DNA of 39,841 bases from JBLHOS01 sp047623825 (GCA_047623825.1 JBLHOS010000017.1:1-39841), one strand, 5' to 3'. Counted from the first letter of the stretch, positions 25,993-34,619 are shown. Notes: generated by a model not told the origin, from the letters alone. Numbers and translations are program-made.

Positions 25993-27281
25993 AAGCCGCG
26001 AATGTTCGATTGCTTGTGGCCGACCTGAACGGTCAGGCACGTGGAAAACGGATTGTCGGAAAAGCCGCGCAAACCGCGCTGATCAATGGCTCAAAATTGC
26101 CGAAATCGGCGCTGAACCTCGATATTCGGGGCGATGACATTGAGAGTACCCGCTCAGTTTTTGCGACCGGCGACGCCGACGGGCAACTGCGCCCCACGGG
26201 GCGCGGCCCGCTGCCGTGTCCATGGCTCGACAGTGACGCAATTTTGCAACCGTGCTGGATGTTTGAACCGGCGGGTGACATTTTCGAGGGCGACCCACGC
26301 CATGCTTTAAACGCCGTCGTATCGCGCCTACCCGGAACAGCAATGGTTGCGACAGAGGTTGAATTCTTCTTGCTTGATCTGGACGGGATCCGCCCGCCGC
26401 CCGCGCCGATCGGTGGGCTGTCATCACCTTATGCCGACACGTTGGCCATGTCGCGCCTCGACGCGTTTGAGCCGTTCTTTGCAGATGTCCAAACCGGGGC
26501 AGAGGCGATGGGTCTGGAATTGGAAACCTTTACCGCTGAGGCCGCACCCGGCCAGTTTGAGATCACGCTAAGCCCGCAGGAGGCGATGCGCGCTGCCGAT
26601 GACTGCTGGCTGACCAAATTGCTGATCCAAGGCATGGCGCGTAAACACGGGTTTGCCGCCAGTTTTGCCGCGAAACCCTATGTCGATCATTCAGGAAGCG
26701 GGCTGCATATGCATTGCTCGATGCTGGGATCCGATGGCCAAAACCTGTTTGACAGCCGCAATCCTAATGGGACCGAGGCGTTGCACCACGCCATCGGCGG
26801 ATGCCTTGCCGCCCTGCCTGCCAGCATGCTGATTTTCGCGCCTCATGCCCTAAGTTATGCGCGATTAGCACCCGGCGCCCATGCACCCACAGGCGTCACA
26901 TGGGGCAATGACAACCGCACAGTAGCCCTTCGGATCCCGGCCAGCGGGCCTGCGGCACGGCGGCTGGAACATCGCGTGGCAGGCGGTGATGCAAATCCAT
27001 ATCTGATGATCGCCGTCATTCTGGGCGCGATGCATCTTGGCCTAAGTCAATCTGTCGATCCGGGGGATGCGACTAAGGGGAACGCATATGATCAAGATGC
27101 GCCACAATTGCCCACGACATGGCCCGAGGCCCTACAAAACTTTGTTGACAGCACGCTAATCCCGCAGATCTTTTCCCCAAAATTGATCGCAAACTTCTTG
27201 GCCATGAAACGGCAAGACCAACGGCTTACTTCCGAAATGGATGAGGCCGCGCTGCGTCTGCTCTATCTCGACAAGACCTAA
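25989..27281 (+). CDS. glutamine synthetase-like gamma-glutamyl ligase (first of two)
   Basis: The 430-residue protein starts at an ATG that overlaps the permease stop. It has the whole glutamine synthetase core: the RGKRI motif near the N-terminus, ATEVEFFLLD (metal-binding Glu pair), AEAAPGQFEITL, GSGLHMHCSM with the catalytic His, WGNDNRTVALRIP, and the E-x-R of RRLEHRVAGGDANPYL. This class (PuuA type) joins glutamate to amines such as polyamines rather than to ammonia. Being packed with an importer, an amidotransferase and a PuuB-like oxidase argues for gamma-glutamylation of an imported amine; the amine is not known. Identity to PuuA versus other paralogues needs a tree. Confidence 0.9.
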   Translation: MKAANVRLLVADLNGQARGKRIVGKAAQTALINGSKLPKSALNLDIRGDDIESTRSVFATGDADGQLRPTGRGPLPCPWLDSDAILQPCWMFEPAGDIFEGDPRHALNAVVSRLPGTAMVATEVEFFLLDLDGIRPPPAPIGGLSSPYADTLAMSRLDAFEPFFADVQTGAEAMGLELETFTAEAAPGQFEITLSPQEAMRAADDCWLTKLLIQGMARKHGFAASFAAKPYVDHSGSGLHMHCSMLGSDGQNLFDSRNPNGTEALHHAIGGCLAALPASMLIFAPHALSYARLAPGAHAPTGVTWGNDNRTVALRIPASGPAARRLEHRVAGGDANPYLMIAVILGAMHLGLSQSVDPGDATKGNAYDQDAPQLPTTWPEALQNFVDSTLIPQIFSPKLIANFLAMKRQDQRLTSEMDEAALRLLYLDKT

Positions 27282-27302
27282 CTTGGAGCATAGGGTCGGC
27301 CC

Positions 27303-27980
27303 ATGAAAATCGGTATATTGATATGCGGCCACTTGGCCGAAGAGATTGAGGCAACTCATGGCGATTACGGTCAGTTGTATGCCCGTATGTTGGGTGATGC
27401 AGACTTTGAATGCGTTGTGTTTGCGGTCGTCGATATGGAGTTTCCAACCTCATTGGCTGAGGCTGATGGCTGGCTCATCACCGGCTCACGGCACGGCGCC
27501 TATGAGGACCTGCCTTGGATAGCGCTACTGGAAAACTTGATCCGCCAAATCCATGACGCCGGCCAACCACTTGTTGGCATCTGCTTTGGTCATCAGATCA
27601 TTGCTAAGGCCTTGGGCGGCACCGTCGAGAAGTTCGTCGATGGTTGGGCCGTGGGTCAGCACATCTACCAACTGGGCGAACAGAAGATCGTAGCGAACGC
27701 CTGGCATCAAGATCAGGTTACGCAGGTTCCCGCAGGCGCACATGTCCTAGGTTCTTCTGCATTTTGCAACAACGCGGTCATCGCCTATGGAGACAAGATC
27801 CTGACCGTGCAGGCGCATCCGGAATTCGGGTCGGCGATTGTGGCGGACTTGATAAAATATCGCGGCGCGGGCGTGCCAGATCCCTTGTTGAAACACGCCC
27901 AAAGCAAATTGTCTGCAGATAACGACAACGCTGTACTCATCGAAATGTTGGCCACAACTCTGAAAAAAGGTGCCTCGTGA
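27303..27980 (+). CDS. class I glutamine amidotransferase, possible gamma-glutamyl amide hydrolase
   Basis: The 225-residue protein has the class I triad: nucleophile Cys at residue 94 in LVGICFGHQ, and His-Glu in VQAHPEF. The N-terminal strand MKIGILICGHLAEEIEATHGDY and WLITGSRHGAYEDLPW fit the GATase family. In the Puu pathway PuuD hydrolyses gamma-glutamyl-GABA; this protein is not of the PuuD (peptidase C26) sort by eye but may do the same hydrolysis. Position between two ligases supports such a role (inference). Its stop overlaps the next gene's GTG start (GTGA). Confidence 0.88.
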   Translation: MKIGILICGHLAEEIEATHGDYGQLYARMLGDADFECVVFAVVDMEFPTSLAEADGWLITGSRHGAYEDLPWIALLENLIRQIHDAGQPLVGICFGHQIIAKALGGTVEKFVDGWAVGQHIYQLGEQKIVANAWHQDQVTQVPAGAHVLGSSAFCNNAVIAYGDKILTVQAHPEFGSAIVADLIKYRGAGVPDPLLKHAQSKLSADNDNAVLIEMLATTLKKGAS

Positions 27981-29332
27981 CATCACTCATAGATCGCTTG
28001 CCTCAGGTCGCCCAAAACTACCTCGAAGGGCATTTTTTGGATGAGGTTGAATGCATCGTCTCGGACCTCGCAGGTGTTGCGCGGGGCAAGGCAATGCCCG
28101 GCACGAAATTTGCCCGACAAACCCATTTCTATCTGCCAAATTCAATCTTTTTTCAGACGATTACAGGTGACTGGGCAGAGGCGTCGACCGATGGCTTTAC
28201 CGAACCTGATATGATCCTGACACCCGATTATGACACGGCAACGCCCGCGCCTTGGACGGCTGATTGGACATTGCAGGTCATCCACGACGTCGCAGACCAA
28301 TCCGGAGTCCCGGTTCCATTTTCACCGCGAAATGTTCTGAAGCGTGTCGTGCAATTGTATAATGATCGCGGTTGGGCCCCGATTGTGGCCCCCGAGATGG
28401 AATTCTTTTTGGTCGCGCGCAATGTCGATCCAGCAGTCCCGATTGAGCCACCAATGGGGCGGTCAGGGCGGCGTGCCGCGGCCCGTCAGGCCTATTCAAT
28501 GTCGGCAGTCGACGAATATGGTCCTGTCATCGACGATATTTATGACTTTGCCCAGGCCCAAGGGTTTGAGATCGACGGCATCACCCAAGAAGGCGGTGCA
28601 GGCCAGATTGAGATCAACCTGCGCCACGGTGACCCGGTCAAACTGGCCGATGAGATTTTCTACTTCAAACGCCTGATCCGAGAGGCGGCATTGCGCCACG
28701 ATTGCTATGCAACCTTCATGGCCAAACCGATTGAGGGGGAGCCGGGAAGTGCGATGCATATCCACCATTCGGTGACGGACCTGAAAACTGGCCAAAACAT
28801 CTTTTCTGCGGATGACGGCTCTGAGACGCCAGAATTTATGCATTTTATCAGTGGCTTACAGAGACATTTACCATCCGCGATTGCGGTTCTGGCACCATAT
28901 GTGAACAGCTACCGGCGCTATGTTCCCGATTTCGCCGCCCCTATCAATCTTGAATGGGGCCGCGATAACCGTACCACGGGCATCCGTATCCCCATCTCTG
29001 ATACGGCTAGTCGCCGGGTTGAGAACCGTCTGGCGGGCATGGATTGCAACCCCTATCTTGGGATCGCGGCCTCACTTGCCTGTGGGTATCTTGGTCTGGT
29101 TGAGCAAGAGCAACCGCTCGCGCAGTTCATGGGCGACGCCTATACCAGCGATGAGGACATCCCCCGCGATCTGGGTCGCGCATTGGAGATCTTCGAGGCC
29201 AACACGGCCCTGCAAGAGGTGCTGCATCCAGAGTTTTGCCGGGTCTACAAGATTGTCAAAGAACTGGAATACAAAGAGTTCCTGCAAGTGATTTCGCCAT
29301 GGGAGCGTGAGCATCTATTGCTAAGTGTCTAA
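27977..29332 (+). CDS. glutamine synthetase-like gamma-glutamyl ligase (second of two), PuuA-like
   Basis: The GTG start overlaps the amidotransferase stop, with AAAAAAGG upstream. The 451-residue product carries the synthetase core: LAGVARGKAMPGTKF, APEMEFFLVAR, QEGGAGQIEINL, GSAMHIHHSV with the catalytic His, WGRDNRTTGIRIP and RRVENRLAGMDCNPYL. An internal segment GRSGRRAAARQAYSM is typical of the PuuA group. It is more PuuA-like than the first ligase, so the two may act on different amines, or one may form the gamma-glutamyl amide of the substrate and the other that of a product. It is followed by a flavin oxidase with a 14-base gap. Confidence 0.92.
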   Translation: MTSLIDRLPQVAQNYLEGHFLDEVECIVSDLAGVARGKAMPGTKFARQTHFYLPNSIFFQTITGDWAEASTDGFTEPDMILTPDYDTATPAPWTADWTLQVIHDVADQSGVPVPFSPRNVLKRVVQLYNDRGWAPIVAPEMEFFLVARNVDPAVPIEPPMGRSGRRAAARQAYSMSAVDEYGPVIDDIYDFAQAQGFEIDGITQEGGAGQIEINLRHGDPVKLADEIFYFKRLIREAALRHDCYATFMAKPIEGEPGSAMHIHHSVTDLKTGQNIFSADDGSETPEFMHFISGLQRHLPSAIAVLAPYVNSYRRYVPDFAAPINLEWGRDNRTTGIRIPISDTASRRVENRLAGMDCNPYLGIAASLACGYLGLVEQEQPLAQFMGDAYTSDEDIPRDLGRALEIFEANTALQEVLHPEFCRVYKIVKELEYKEFLQVISPWEREHLLLSV

Positions 29333-29346
29333 GCGGTGGAGGGGTC

Positions 29347-30645
29347 ATGGACCTGCTGACAACTAACGATCAACCCGGGTGTTATCCGGCCAGTTTTTAC
29401 GCGGCCACGACGCCCCAATTGCCGGTTCAGCCGCCCTTGTACGGGGCCAAGCGTATCGATGTCTGTGTCATTGGCGCAGGCTTTACTGGTCTGTCCGCTG
29501 CCCTGCACCTTGCACGGGCCGGGCGCAGTGTCGTCATCCTAGAGGCACAGCGCATCGGCTTTGGCGCGTCCGGACGAAATGGTGGCCAGCTTGGCACCGG
29601 GCAACGCGTTGATCAGCGAACCTTGGAAAAGACGGTTGGGCGCGATGATGCGCGGCATCTGTGGAATATCGCACTGGAAAGCATTGATCTGGTTAGGGAC
29701 CTGGTTGCGCAATCGGGTGTTGATTGCGACCTGCAATCTGGGGTCTTGCAGGCCGATTGGGGCGCAAGGGATGCCGCTAGCCATCGAGCCTATGCGGACC
29801 ACCTTAGCCGTTATTATAATTACGATAAAACTCAGGTCTTTGACAAAAACTCGATACAGGATGTTATCCACAGCCCGGTTTACGCTGGCGGTGTCCTCGA
29901 TCATGGGGGTGCACATTTGCAACCTCTGGCCTATGCGCTTGGTCTGGCTAAATTAGCGCAAGGTGCCGGTGTTGAGATCTACGAGCGCTCAAGAGTTACC
30001 CACATTGAGGATGCCACTCAGCTGGTTGTAAAAACAGCAGACGGTGAAATCTATCCACAAGAAATCGTGCTGGCGTGCAACGGCTATCTTGGTGGGCTTT
30101 ATCCACAGGTCGCCGCTCATGTCATGCCCATCAACAATTTCATTATTGCAACTGAACCGCTGGACCCGGGCCACGCGCTGCACAAACGTATTGCCGTCGC
30201 CGATAGCAGGTTTGTTGTGAACTATTACCGCACCACGCCGGACAACCGTTTGCTGTTTGGCGGCGGCGAAAGTTACGGCTACCGCTTTCCCAAAGATATT
30301 GCGGCGCTGGTGCGCAAACCCTTGGCCGAAACCTTTCCGCATCTGGCGGATGTCGCGATCACCCATGCCTGGGGTGGAACCTTGGCCATCACCATGAACC
30401 GCATGCCATATTTCGCCAAACCATCAGCCAGGATCTATTCTGCCTCTGGCTATTCGGGACATGGTGTGGCGATGGCGACGCTGGCTGGAAAGATCATCGC
30501 AGAAGCAGTTCGCGGCACCCAAGATCGCTTTGATATCATGGCGCGGTGCCCGACCCCGGCATTTCCCGGTGGAGTGGCTCTACGCTCACCGCTGCTGGTG
30601 GCTGCGATGACATGGTACAGCCTGCGCGATAAGCTGGGGCTATAA
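29347..30645 (+). CDS. puuB: FAD-dependent amine oxidase, gamma-glutamylputrescine oxidase (PuuB)-like
   Basis: A 432-residue flavoprotein of the DAO family. The dinucleotide motif is VCVIGAGFTGLSAALHLARAG followed by the flavin-contact motif GFGASGRNGGQLG that is typical of PuuB/OrdL. A second conserved stretch is ILACNGYLGGLYPQV-like (VLACNGYLGGLY), and the C-terminal FAD contact is SGYSGHGVAMATLAGKI. PuuB oxidises gamma-glutamylputrescine to an aldehyde, releasing H2O2. GGAGGGG precedes the ATG. As the last gene of the ligase operon it supports a gamma-glutamyl-amine degradation route. The exact substrate is inferred. Confidence 0.88.
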   Translation: MDLLTTNDQPGCYPASFYAATTPQLPVQPPLYGAKRIDVCVIGAGFTGLSAALHLARAGRSVVILEAQRIGFGASGRNGGQLGTGQRVDQRTLEKTVGRDDARHLWNIALESIDLVRDLVAQSGVDCDLQSGVLQADWGARDAASHRAYADHLSRYYNYDKTQVFDKNSIQDVIHSPVYAGGVLDHGGAHLQPLAYALGLAKLAQGAGVEIYERSRVTHIEDATQLVVKTADGEIYPQEIVLACNGYLGGLYPQVAAHVMPINNFIIATEPLDPGHALHKRIAVADSRFVVNYYRTTPDNRLLFGGGESYGYRFPKDIAALVRKPLAETFPHLADVAITHAWGGTLAITMNRMPYFAKPSARIYSASGYSGHGVAMATLAGKIIAEAVRGTQDRFDIMARCPTPAFPGGVALRSPLLVAAMTWYSLRDKLGL

Positions 30646-30695
30646 CGCAATCCAAACCAATCAATACTGGAAATTGGCATGGCCCTAGTGTAAAG

Positions 30696-30722
30696 CTTTT
30701 TGAAATAGAACATTTCAAAAAG
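30696..30722. promoter_or_regulatory. perfect 27-base palindrome over the ribosome site region of the DegT-type gene
   Basis: Arms ctttttgaaat and atttcaaaaag (11 bases each, exact) enclose agaac; the end of the right arm is part of the AAGGTG ribosome site 8 bases before the ATG. It can be an operator for a dimeric repressor, or an RNA hairpin hiding the ribosome site. The poly-A/T arms would be weak as RNA, so a DNA operator is more likely. Confidence 0.6.
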
Positions 30723-30730
30723 GTGAAACT

Positions 30731-31927
30731 ATGTCGAGCGCACCAAATGTTTATAATGCCGAACCAATCCCGGACGCAGCCCGCGCTGAGATCGACCGCC
30801 TTTTGCAATCTGGTGACTTGTTTCGCTACACCGCAGCGCAAGATGCGCCCGTAGCCCTGCTAGAGCAAGAATTTGCTCAACTGATGGGTACAAAGTACGC
30901 GCTGGCGGTCTCGTCGTGCTCAGCCGCTTTGTTCTTGTCGCTCTGCGCCCTTGGCCTTAGCCGCAACGCCAAGGTTTTGATCCCGGCCTTTACATTTGCA
31001 GCAGTTCCATCAGCCGTCGTGCACGCCAACTGCGTGCCCGTTCTGGTGGATGTTGCCGATAATTACCGCATCGACATGGCGGATTTTGAGGCGAAACTGA
31101 CCGACGACATCGAGGCGGTGCTTATCAGCCACATGCGCGGCCATACATCTGACATGGATGCGATCATGGCTCTGTGCGATGCCGCCAACATCCCGGTAGT
31201 CGAGGATGCGGCCCATTCGCTTGGCACGCTTTGGAATGGCAAGAAGATCGGGACATTGGGCCGCGTCGGATGCTTTTCATTCCAGTCCTATAAGCTGGTG
31301 AACGCTGGCGAAGGCGGCATTTTGGTAACGGATGACGCCGATCTGGTTGCCCGCGCGGTCATCATGTCCGGCGCGTATGAGCATAACTGGAAAAAGCACG
31401 ATGTCCTCCATGAGGCATTCGCCCGCTGGCAGAACGAACTGCCGCTGTATAATTTGCGCATGCAGAACCTGTCTGCGGCCGTTATTCGCCCTCAGCTGCC
31501 AGAAGTTGCCCGCCGTGTCGCAGATGGCCGCCGCAATCACGACTATGTCGCTGACCAATTGAACACGTCGCCTTGGCTGACCGTGCCAGACGCCCTGCCA
31601 CCAGAGGTACGCGCGCCGGACTCTATCCAGTTCAACCTCGACGGGTTTGCCCATGACGCAGACGTGCGTGCCTTTGCGGCCGCCGCCGAGACACGTGGTG
31701 TCAAAGTTCAGGTCTTTGGGCTGTCATCGGACAATGCGCGGGCATTCTGGAACTGGAAGTTTCTGGGTGACACGCCAGATTTGCCACAAACCCGCGCGAT
31801 GTTGATGCGTGCCTGTGACGTTCGCCTGCCTGCGCGGTTAACAACGACAGAGCTCGATTATATCGCGGATGCCCTGATCCGCTCCGCCGACGAAGTCATG
31901 GGTGAAGCGCGCGCCTACGGCACCTGA
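30731..31927 (+). CDS. DegT/DnrJ/EryC1/StrS-type PLP aminotransferase
   Basis: PLP enzyme of fold type I, 398 residues. The Schiff-base Lys is residue 188 in SFQSYKLVNAGEGG. Conserved features are AVSSCSAALFLSLCALG, IPAFTFAAVPSAVVHANCVP (cofactor-phosphate pocket), and VVEDAAHSLG (Asp contacting the PLP ring). Enzymes of this family usually act on keto-sugars, but this one lies after amine-metabolism genes and before a class III aminotransferase, with no sugar genes. It may use a small amino or keto acid; the substrate is open. A palindrome covers its leader and a terminator follows. Confidence 0.86.
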   Translation: MSSAPNVYNAEPIPDAARAEIDRLLQSGDLFRYTAAQDAPVALLEQEFAQLMGTKYALAVSSCSAALFLSLCALGLSRNAKVLIPAFTFAAVPSAVVHANCVPVLVDVADNYRIDMADFEAKLTDDIEAVLISHMRGHTSDMDAIMALCDAANIPVVEDAAHSLGTLWNGKKIGTLGRVGCFSFQSYKLVNAGEGGILVTDDADLVARAVIMSGAYEHNWKKHDVLHEAFARWQNELPLYNLRMQNLSAAVIRPQLPEVARRVADGRRNHDYVADQLNTSPWLTVPDALPPEVRAPDSIQFNLDGFAHDADVRAFAAAAETRGVKVQVFGLSSDNARAFWNWKFLGDTPDLPQTRAMLMRACDVRLPARLTTTELDYIADALIRSADEVMGEARAYGT

Positions 31928-31953
31928 CTGGGCCCATGTTAAACGTGTAATCT

Positions 31954-31990
31954 AACCCCGCTGTGCCCCAACGCTGGCGGGGTTTTTCTT
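31954..31990 (+). terminator. rho-independent terminator after the DegT-type gene
   Basis: Arms aaccccgc and gcggggtt (8 bases) enclose a 15-base loop, followed by ttttcttt. It lies 26 bases after the stop, separating this gene from the class III aminotransferase. Confidence 0.8.
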
Positions 31991-32070
31991 TGTCCTGTGC
32001 TGATCGGTTGGCCATGGACGGCGCCTCAGCAGGTTGCTAGCGTCCCTCTCAACATTCCAAGGAGACAGCG

Positions 32071-33438
32071 ATGCAAGATCATGCCCCAAACAGCTGGGAA
32101 GCCAGGGCCGAGGCCCATTCGCTTTATGGCTTTACCGATCTGCCTACCATTGCGGACCGGGGCACAATCGTTCTGACCCATGGTCAGGGGCCATATGTTT
32201 TTGATACCCATGGCCGCAAATATCTGGACAGTAATTCAGGCCTTTGGAATATGGTCGCGGGCTTTGACAACAAAGAATTGGCTGAGGCCGCCAAGGCGCA
32301 ATATGATCGCTTTCCGGGATATCACTCGTTCTTCGGCCGAATGTCTGACCAGACGGTTGAGCTGTCAGAAACCCTGATCAAAGTCTCACCCTTTGAACGT
32401 GGAAAAGTTTTCTACACCAATTCAGGGTCTGAGGCGAACGACACCATGGTCAAGATGCTGTGGTTTTTGGCCCGTAGCGAGGGCCGCCCACAGGCGCGAA
32501 AGATCCTGACCCGCAGGAACGCATACCACGGCGTGACAATCGTTTCGGCCTCAATGACGGCGAAACCCTACAATGAGGTGTTCGGCCTGCCACTAGATGG
32601 CTTTATCCATCTGACCTGCCCGCATTTTTGGCGTGAAGGTCAAGCGGGTGAAACCGAGGCCCAATTTACCATCCGCTTGGCCGCTGAGCTTGACGAGGTG
32701 ATCCTGCGCGAAGGTCCCGATACATTCGGCGCCTTCTTTGCCGAGCCTGTTTTGGGTGCCGGCGGTGTCATCCCCCCCCCTGTCGGGTATTTTCAGGCAA
32801 TCAGCAAAGTCCTAAAGCGCCATGGCATTCCGTTGATCTCAGATGAGGTAATCTGCGGATTTGGCCGCACCGGTGAGGCGTGGGGCTGCGAAACCTATGA
32901 TTTCATGCCTGACGCGATCATCAGTTCAAAGAACCTGACCGCGGGGTATTTCCCAATGGGTGCCGTTATCCTAGGGCCAGAGCTGACAGATCGTATGCAA
33001 AATGCAATCGATGAGATTGAAGAATTTCCGCACGGGTTTACCGCGTCAGGCCATCCTGTCGGTTGCGCCATTGCGTTGAAATCAATTGATCTTATCTTGA
33101 ATGGCGGGCTGATGCAGCAGGTCCGCGACGGCGCGCCCCGGATGCAAGCGGGCTTGGCTGAGATCGCCAAACACACAAACATCGGGGAGCTGCGCGGCGT
33201 AGGCTACATGTGGGCACTGGAGGCTGTGCGCGATAAGGACAGCAAAACACCGTTTGAGGGCAATCTGTCGGTGAGTGAGCGGATTGCCAACACCTGCACT
33301 GATCACGGGCTGATCTGCAGACCGCTTGGGCAGTCCATCGTTCTCTGCCCGCCCTTCATTCTAAGTGACGCTGAGATGGACGAGATGTTTGAAAAACTTC
33401 AGGCAGCGCTTAACAAGGTCTTTGCCGAATTGGCCTAA
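32071..33438 (+). CDS. class III PLP aminotransferase (omega-amino acid or amine:pyruvate type)
   Basis: A 455-residue aminotransferase. The class III signature is LISDEVICGFGRTG, and the PLP Lys is residue 287 in ISSKNLTAGYFPMG. FTNSGSEAND-like (YTNSGSEANDTMVKM) is the cofactor phosphate pocket, and RRNAYHGVTI and GFTASGHPVGCAIAL complete the fold. Family members transfer the amino group of putrescine, GABA, beta-alanine or taurine to pyruvate. Given the amine operon upstream, a polyamine or omega-amino acid role is likely but not proven. AAGGAGA precedes the ATG. Its TAA overlaps the stop of the convergent phaR by 4 bases. Confidence 0.88.
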   Translation: MQDHAPNSWEARAEAHSLYGFTDLPTIADRGTIVLTHGQGPYVFDTHGRKYLDSNSGLWNMVAGFDNKELAEAAKAQYDRFPGYHSFFGRMSDQTVELSETLIKVSPFERGKVFYTNSGSEANDTMVKMLWFLARSEGRPQARKILTRRNAYHGVTIVSASMTAKPYNEVFGLPLDGFIHLTCPHFWREGQAGETEAQFTIRLAAELDEVILREGPDTFGAFFAEPVLGAGGVIPPPVGYFQAISKVLKRHGIPLISDEVICGFGRTGEAWGCETYDFMPDAIISSKNLTAGYFPMGAVILGPELTDRMQNAIDEIEEFPHGFTASGHPVGCAIALKSIDLILNGGLMQQVRDGAPRMQAGLAEIAKHTNIGELRGVGYMWALEAVRDKDSKTPFEGNLSVSERIANTCTDHGLICRPLGQSIVLCPPFILSDAEMDEMFEKLQAALNKVFAELA

Positions 33439-33992
33439 AGCTTTGAAAGCTTGCTTTGTAGCTCTGCCAGTTGGCGTCTGATTTCGGCCAACTCGCTCTC
33501 GGCCTCTTTCGTGGCCGCAGGCGCATTGTCGGCACTTGGCGCGCTCCATTGGCCACCGATCCCACCGGTCATTGCCTTCATGAACGCCTCTTGCTGCGCG
33601 CGCATTGCCTCAAACCCCGGCATTGCCGCCAGCGGGTTCATTACCGATATATTCTCGACGATTTTGGACTGGCCATCGCGCAGCATATCAAACGACACTG
33701 CCAGAAAATCCGGGACCACAGATTTCGACTGGCCAGAATAGCTGCGCACCAAATCCATTAGCACAGCGATCGGCAGTACACTTTCACCGCGGCTTTCATG
33801 TTCTGCAATGATTTGAAGAAGATACTGGCGGGTCAGTTCGTCACCAGATTTCAGATCGACTATTTTGATTTCGCGGCCATCGCGGATAAAGCCGGCGATA
33901 TCTTCCAAAGTCACGTAGTCCGAGGTCTCTGTATTATACAGCCTGCGGCTCGCATATCGCTTAATCAAAAGCGGCGCGGTTGTTTTTGTCAT
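33435..33992 (-). CDS. phaR: polyhydroxyalkanoate synthesis repressor PhaR
   Basis: DNA-binding repressor that also binds PHA and controls phasin expression. The N-terminal domain (LLIKRYASRRLYNTETSDYVTLEDIAGFI) is the PHB_acc_N motif, followed by the PHB_acc domain IVDLKSGDELTRQYLLQIIAEHES. The C-terminal third is a Gln/Ala/Glu-rich helix (AEIRRQLAELQSKL) that looks like a coiled coil. GGAGGG precedes the ATG. A CTGC-N3-GCAG site just upstream fits autoregulation. Its stop overlaps that of the aminotransferase gene, so the two transcripts converge with no room for a terminator between. Confidence 0.95.
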   Translation of the reverse strand: MTKTTAPLLIKRYASRRLYNTETSDYVTLEDIAGFIRDGREIKIVDLKSGDELTRQYLLQIIAEHESRGESVLPIAVLMDLVRSYSGQSKSVVPDFLAVSFDMLRDGQSKIVENISVMNPLAAMPGFEAMRAQQEAFMKAMTGGIGGQWSAPSADNAPAATKEAESELAEIRRQLAELQSKLSKL

Positions 33993-34009
33993 GGTGACCC
34001 TCCGTATTC

Positions 34010-34020
34010 CTGCATTGCAG
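34010..34020. promoter_or_regulatory. probable PhaR operator upstream of phaR
   Basis: Exact CTGC-ATT-GCAG, 17 bases before the phaR ATG. The CTGC-N3-GCAG pattern is the PhaR site described in Rhodobacter sphaeroides. Bound PhaR here would block phaR expression itself. Confidence 0.7.
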
Positions 34021-34094
34021 CAAAATTGAGCCTACGCCCCTGATCTGGAAAAGCAATCGCTCAATCCCGATGAGTTTCAACGCCAAAACTCAAA

Positions 34095-34120
34095 AGGACG
34101 GACCACTAATGGCCCGTCCT
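34095..34120 (-). terminator. rho-independent terminator of phaP
   Basis: On the minus strand aggacgg-g-cca / tgg-t-ccgtcct forms an 11-pair stem including one G-U pair, with a 4-base loop and ttttg following. On the plus strand the G-U pair becomes an A-C mismatch, so it works mainly for phaP. Confidence 0.82.
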
Positions 34121-34178
34121 CTCTGGTTCATGCCTGCGGGGAGGGCGCCGACACGAAAGACTTCTTAAAAAATATCGC

Positions 34179-34619
34179 TTATTTGGTCGAAACTTTTTTC
34201 GCAGCAGTTGTCACGTCAGCAGTCGCTTTTTTGACAGCAGCAGATGCTTCTTCAGAAACTTCTTTGCCAGCAGCCATCATCAGTTCAACAGTTTCCATCT
34301 GAACTTTTTTGGCGATCTCAGCGAAAGAAGCCAACGACTCAGCAGCCATTTCGGCTTGAGCGGAAGCGAAATTGGTCATCGCTTTGGTGTAATCTGTTGG
34401 CTCGTCTTTAACAGCAGATACATCAGACAGCTTCGCGATGGTGTCTTTGGTCCACTTGGAAGAAATCTCTGTGGATTTCTCAGCAGCTTCTAGCGCAACT
34501 TTCGAGAATTTCTCACTCATTGCAGCTTGGCCTTTGAAGGCGTCGGTTACTGCGGACATGTCCATTGGGAAAGAAGCCATCATGTCGCTCATCTGTTTTG
34601 TAAAATCTGTAGTTGTCAT
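34179..34619 (-). CDS. phaP: phasin, PHA granule-associated protein
   Basis: A 146-residue helical, Ala/Lys/Ser/Met-rich amphipathic protein that coats PHA granules. Seen are MTTTDFTKQMSDMMASFPM and FGxxA-like helices (LEAAEKSTEISSKWTKDT, ASAQAEMAAESLASFAEIA), with a Lys/Thr/Ala-rich tail (VKKATADVTTAAKK). There are no cysteines. AGGAGAA precedes the ATG. The gene sits between phaC and phaR, and two PhaR-type operators lie 58-96 bases upstream of its start. Confidence 0.93.
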   Translation of the reverse strand: MTTTDFTKQMSDMMASFPMDMSAVTDAFKGQAAMSEKFSKVALEAAEKSTEISSKWTKDTIAKLSDVSAVKDEPTDYTKAMTNFASAQAEMAAESLASFAEIAKKVQMETVELMMAAGKEVSEEASAAVKKATADVTTAAKKVSTK

